DNA of 64,000 bases from Mortierella sp. BCC40632 (lineage: Eukaryota; Mortierellomycota; Mortierellomycetes; Mortierellales; Mortierellaceae): positions 1,816,001 through 1,880,000 of the forward strand of contig WAEK01000007.1 of assembly GCA_011634665.1 (NCBI GenBank), read 5' to 3'. Positions 63,833 through 64,000 of this stretch are shown one piece after another; within the stretch, counting starts at the first letter, position 1, and every line of letters starts with the position of its first letter. The notes below the pieces were generated by a model. It made no database searches, was not told where the DNA came from, and was given only the letters and a program-made list of their open reading frames with translations. The position numbers and the translations under genes are program-made.

Positions 63833-64000
63833 GACTGGCGAATCGACGTCATGGTGCTTTCTATTGTCCCTTCACCCCTGGGCGAGCTAAATGATGGGGA
63901 CAGACCATTGGGCAGAGACCTGCAATGAAAGATGAATCGAGGATACGAGGGAAGAGCATGGCAAGCAGAGAGGAGACTAACTACTCGGAAAGGAGAGAAA
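62657..64000. other. 3' flank, no further complete gene seen
   Basis: This stretch contains a poly-G run near 62828, (GA)n near 63179-63209, (CT)n near 63801-63832 and a CAA/GAC-rich patch near 63540-63600. Apart from the candidate exon at 63367-63413 I see nothing coding. Confidence 0.6.
63367..63413 (+). other. Candidate distal last exon of the membrane protein gene
   Basis: Preceded by an acceptor (TGCTAG). Joined to base 62645 it reads in phase DDAHDFHMEAYDEIR and then TAG, a sensible acidic cytoplasmic tail following KWSRRVE. It would require a 721-bp intron (62646-63366). Confidence 0.45.

Overview
This window is nuclear DNA of a filamentous, early-diverging fungus. The best fit is Mucoromycota, most likely a Mortierella-type (Mortierellomycotina) genome. 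That is inferred from gene content (Cla4-type PAK, Mex67, Atg3, peroxisomal acyl-CoA oxidase, Lam-type GRAM/VASt protein, a CAAX Ras), from the many short introns (about 80 reconstructed here), and from the many poly-A/poly-T and (CT)n/(GA)n tracts in introns and intergenic DNA. Nothing looks bacterial, viral or organellar. No intact transposon was recognised.

Layout: 1-3.1 kb has no recognisable gene and may be upstream or intronic DNA of a Ras GTPase whose last two exons lie at 3.1-3.7 kb (+). Enolase is at 4.8-7.9 kb (-). A Lam/GRAMD1-like sterol-transfer protein is at 9.5-15.3 kb (+). An ING-family PHD reader is at 15.8-17.5 kb (-), followed by Cla4 kinase at 19.2-23.3 kb (+) and lariat debranching enzyme Dbr1 at 23.9-26.9 kb (+). 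An uncharacterised PPxY protein is at 27.4-29.2 kb (-) and the mRNA export receptor Mex67 at 30.4-33.7 kb (-). DNA helicase Chl1/DDX11 is at 34.1-37.5 kb (+), with a Rieske iron-sulfur protein starting 47 bp after its stop (37.6-38.7 kb, +). An uncharacterised protein, probably of a lineage-expanded family, is at 39.7-42.0 kb (+), followed by a tandem array of about 200-bp poly-A-bearing repeats and a 2-kb degenerate stretch. Then come nucleoporin Ndc1 (44.9-47.8 kb, +), an EHD-type dynamin-like ATPase (48.7-51.0 kb, +), acyl-CoA oxidase with an SKL tail (51.5-54.2 kb, -), Atg3 (55.2-57.5 kb, +), ESCRT-III Vps60/CHMP5 (57.8-59.4 kb, +), tRNA-Leu(UAA) (60.0 kb, +) and a single-pass Cys-rich membrane protein (61.6-62.7 kb, +).

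Most genes are housekeeping genes with no operon logic. Several neighbours are head-to-head (enolase/Lam, ING/Cla4, Mex67/Chl1, acyl-CoA oxidase/Atg3) and could share promoters. Mex67/Chl1, with a 317-bp gap, is the most convincing. Functional themes are RNA processing and export (Dbr1, Mex67), nuclear envelope (Ndc1), chromatin and genome stability (ING, Chl1), membrane traffic and autophagy (EHD, Vps60, Atg3, Lam) and signalling (Ras, Cla4).

Exon models were built by hand from splice consensus, reading phase and protein family knowledge. The most unusual observations are four phase-supported GC-AG introns, a two-codon first exon in DBR1, two compensating homopolymer frame breaks in the PPxY gene, a one-base phase conflict in CLA4, the very tight Chl1-Rieske junction, and the uncharacterised gene plus tandem repeat at 39.7-42.8 kb.
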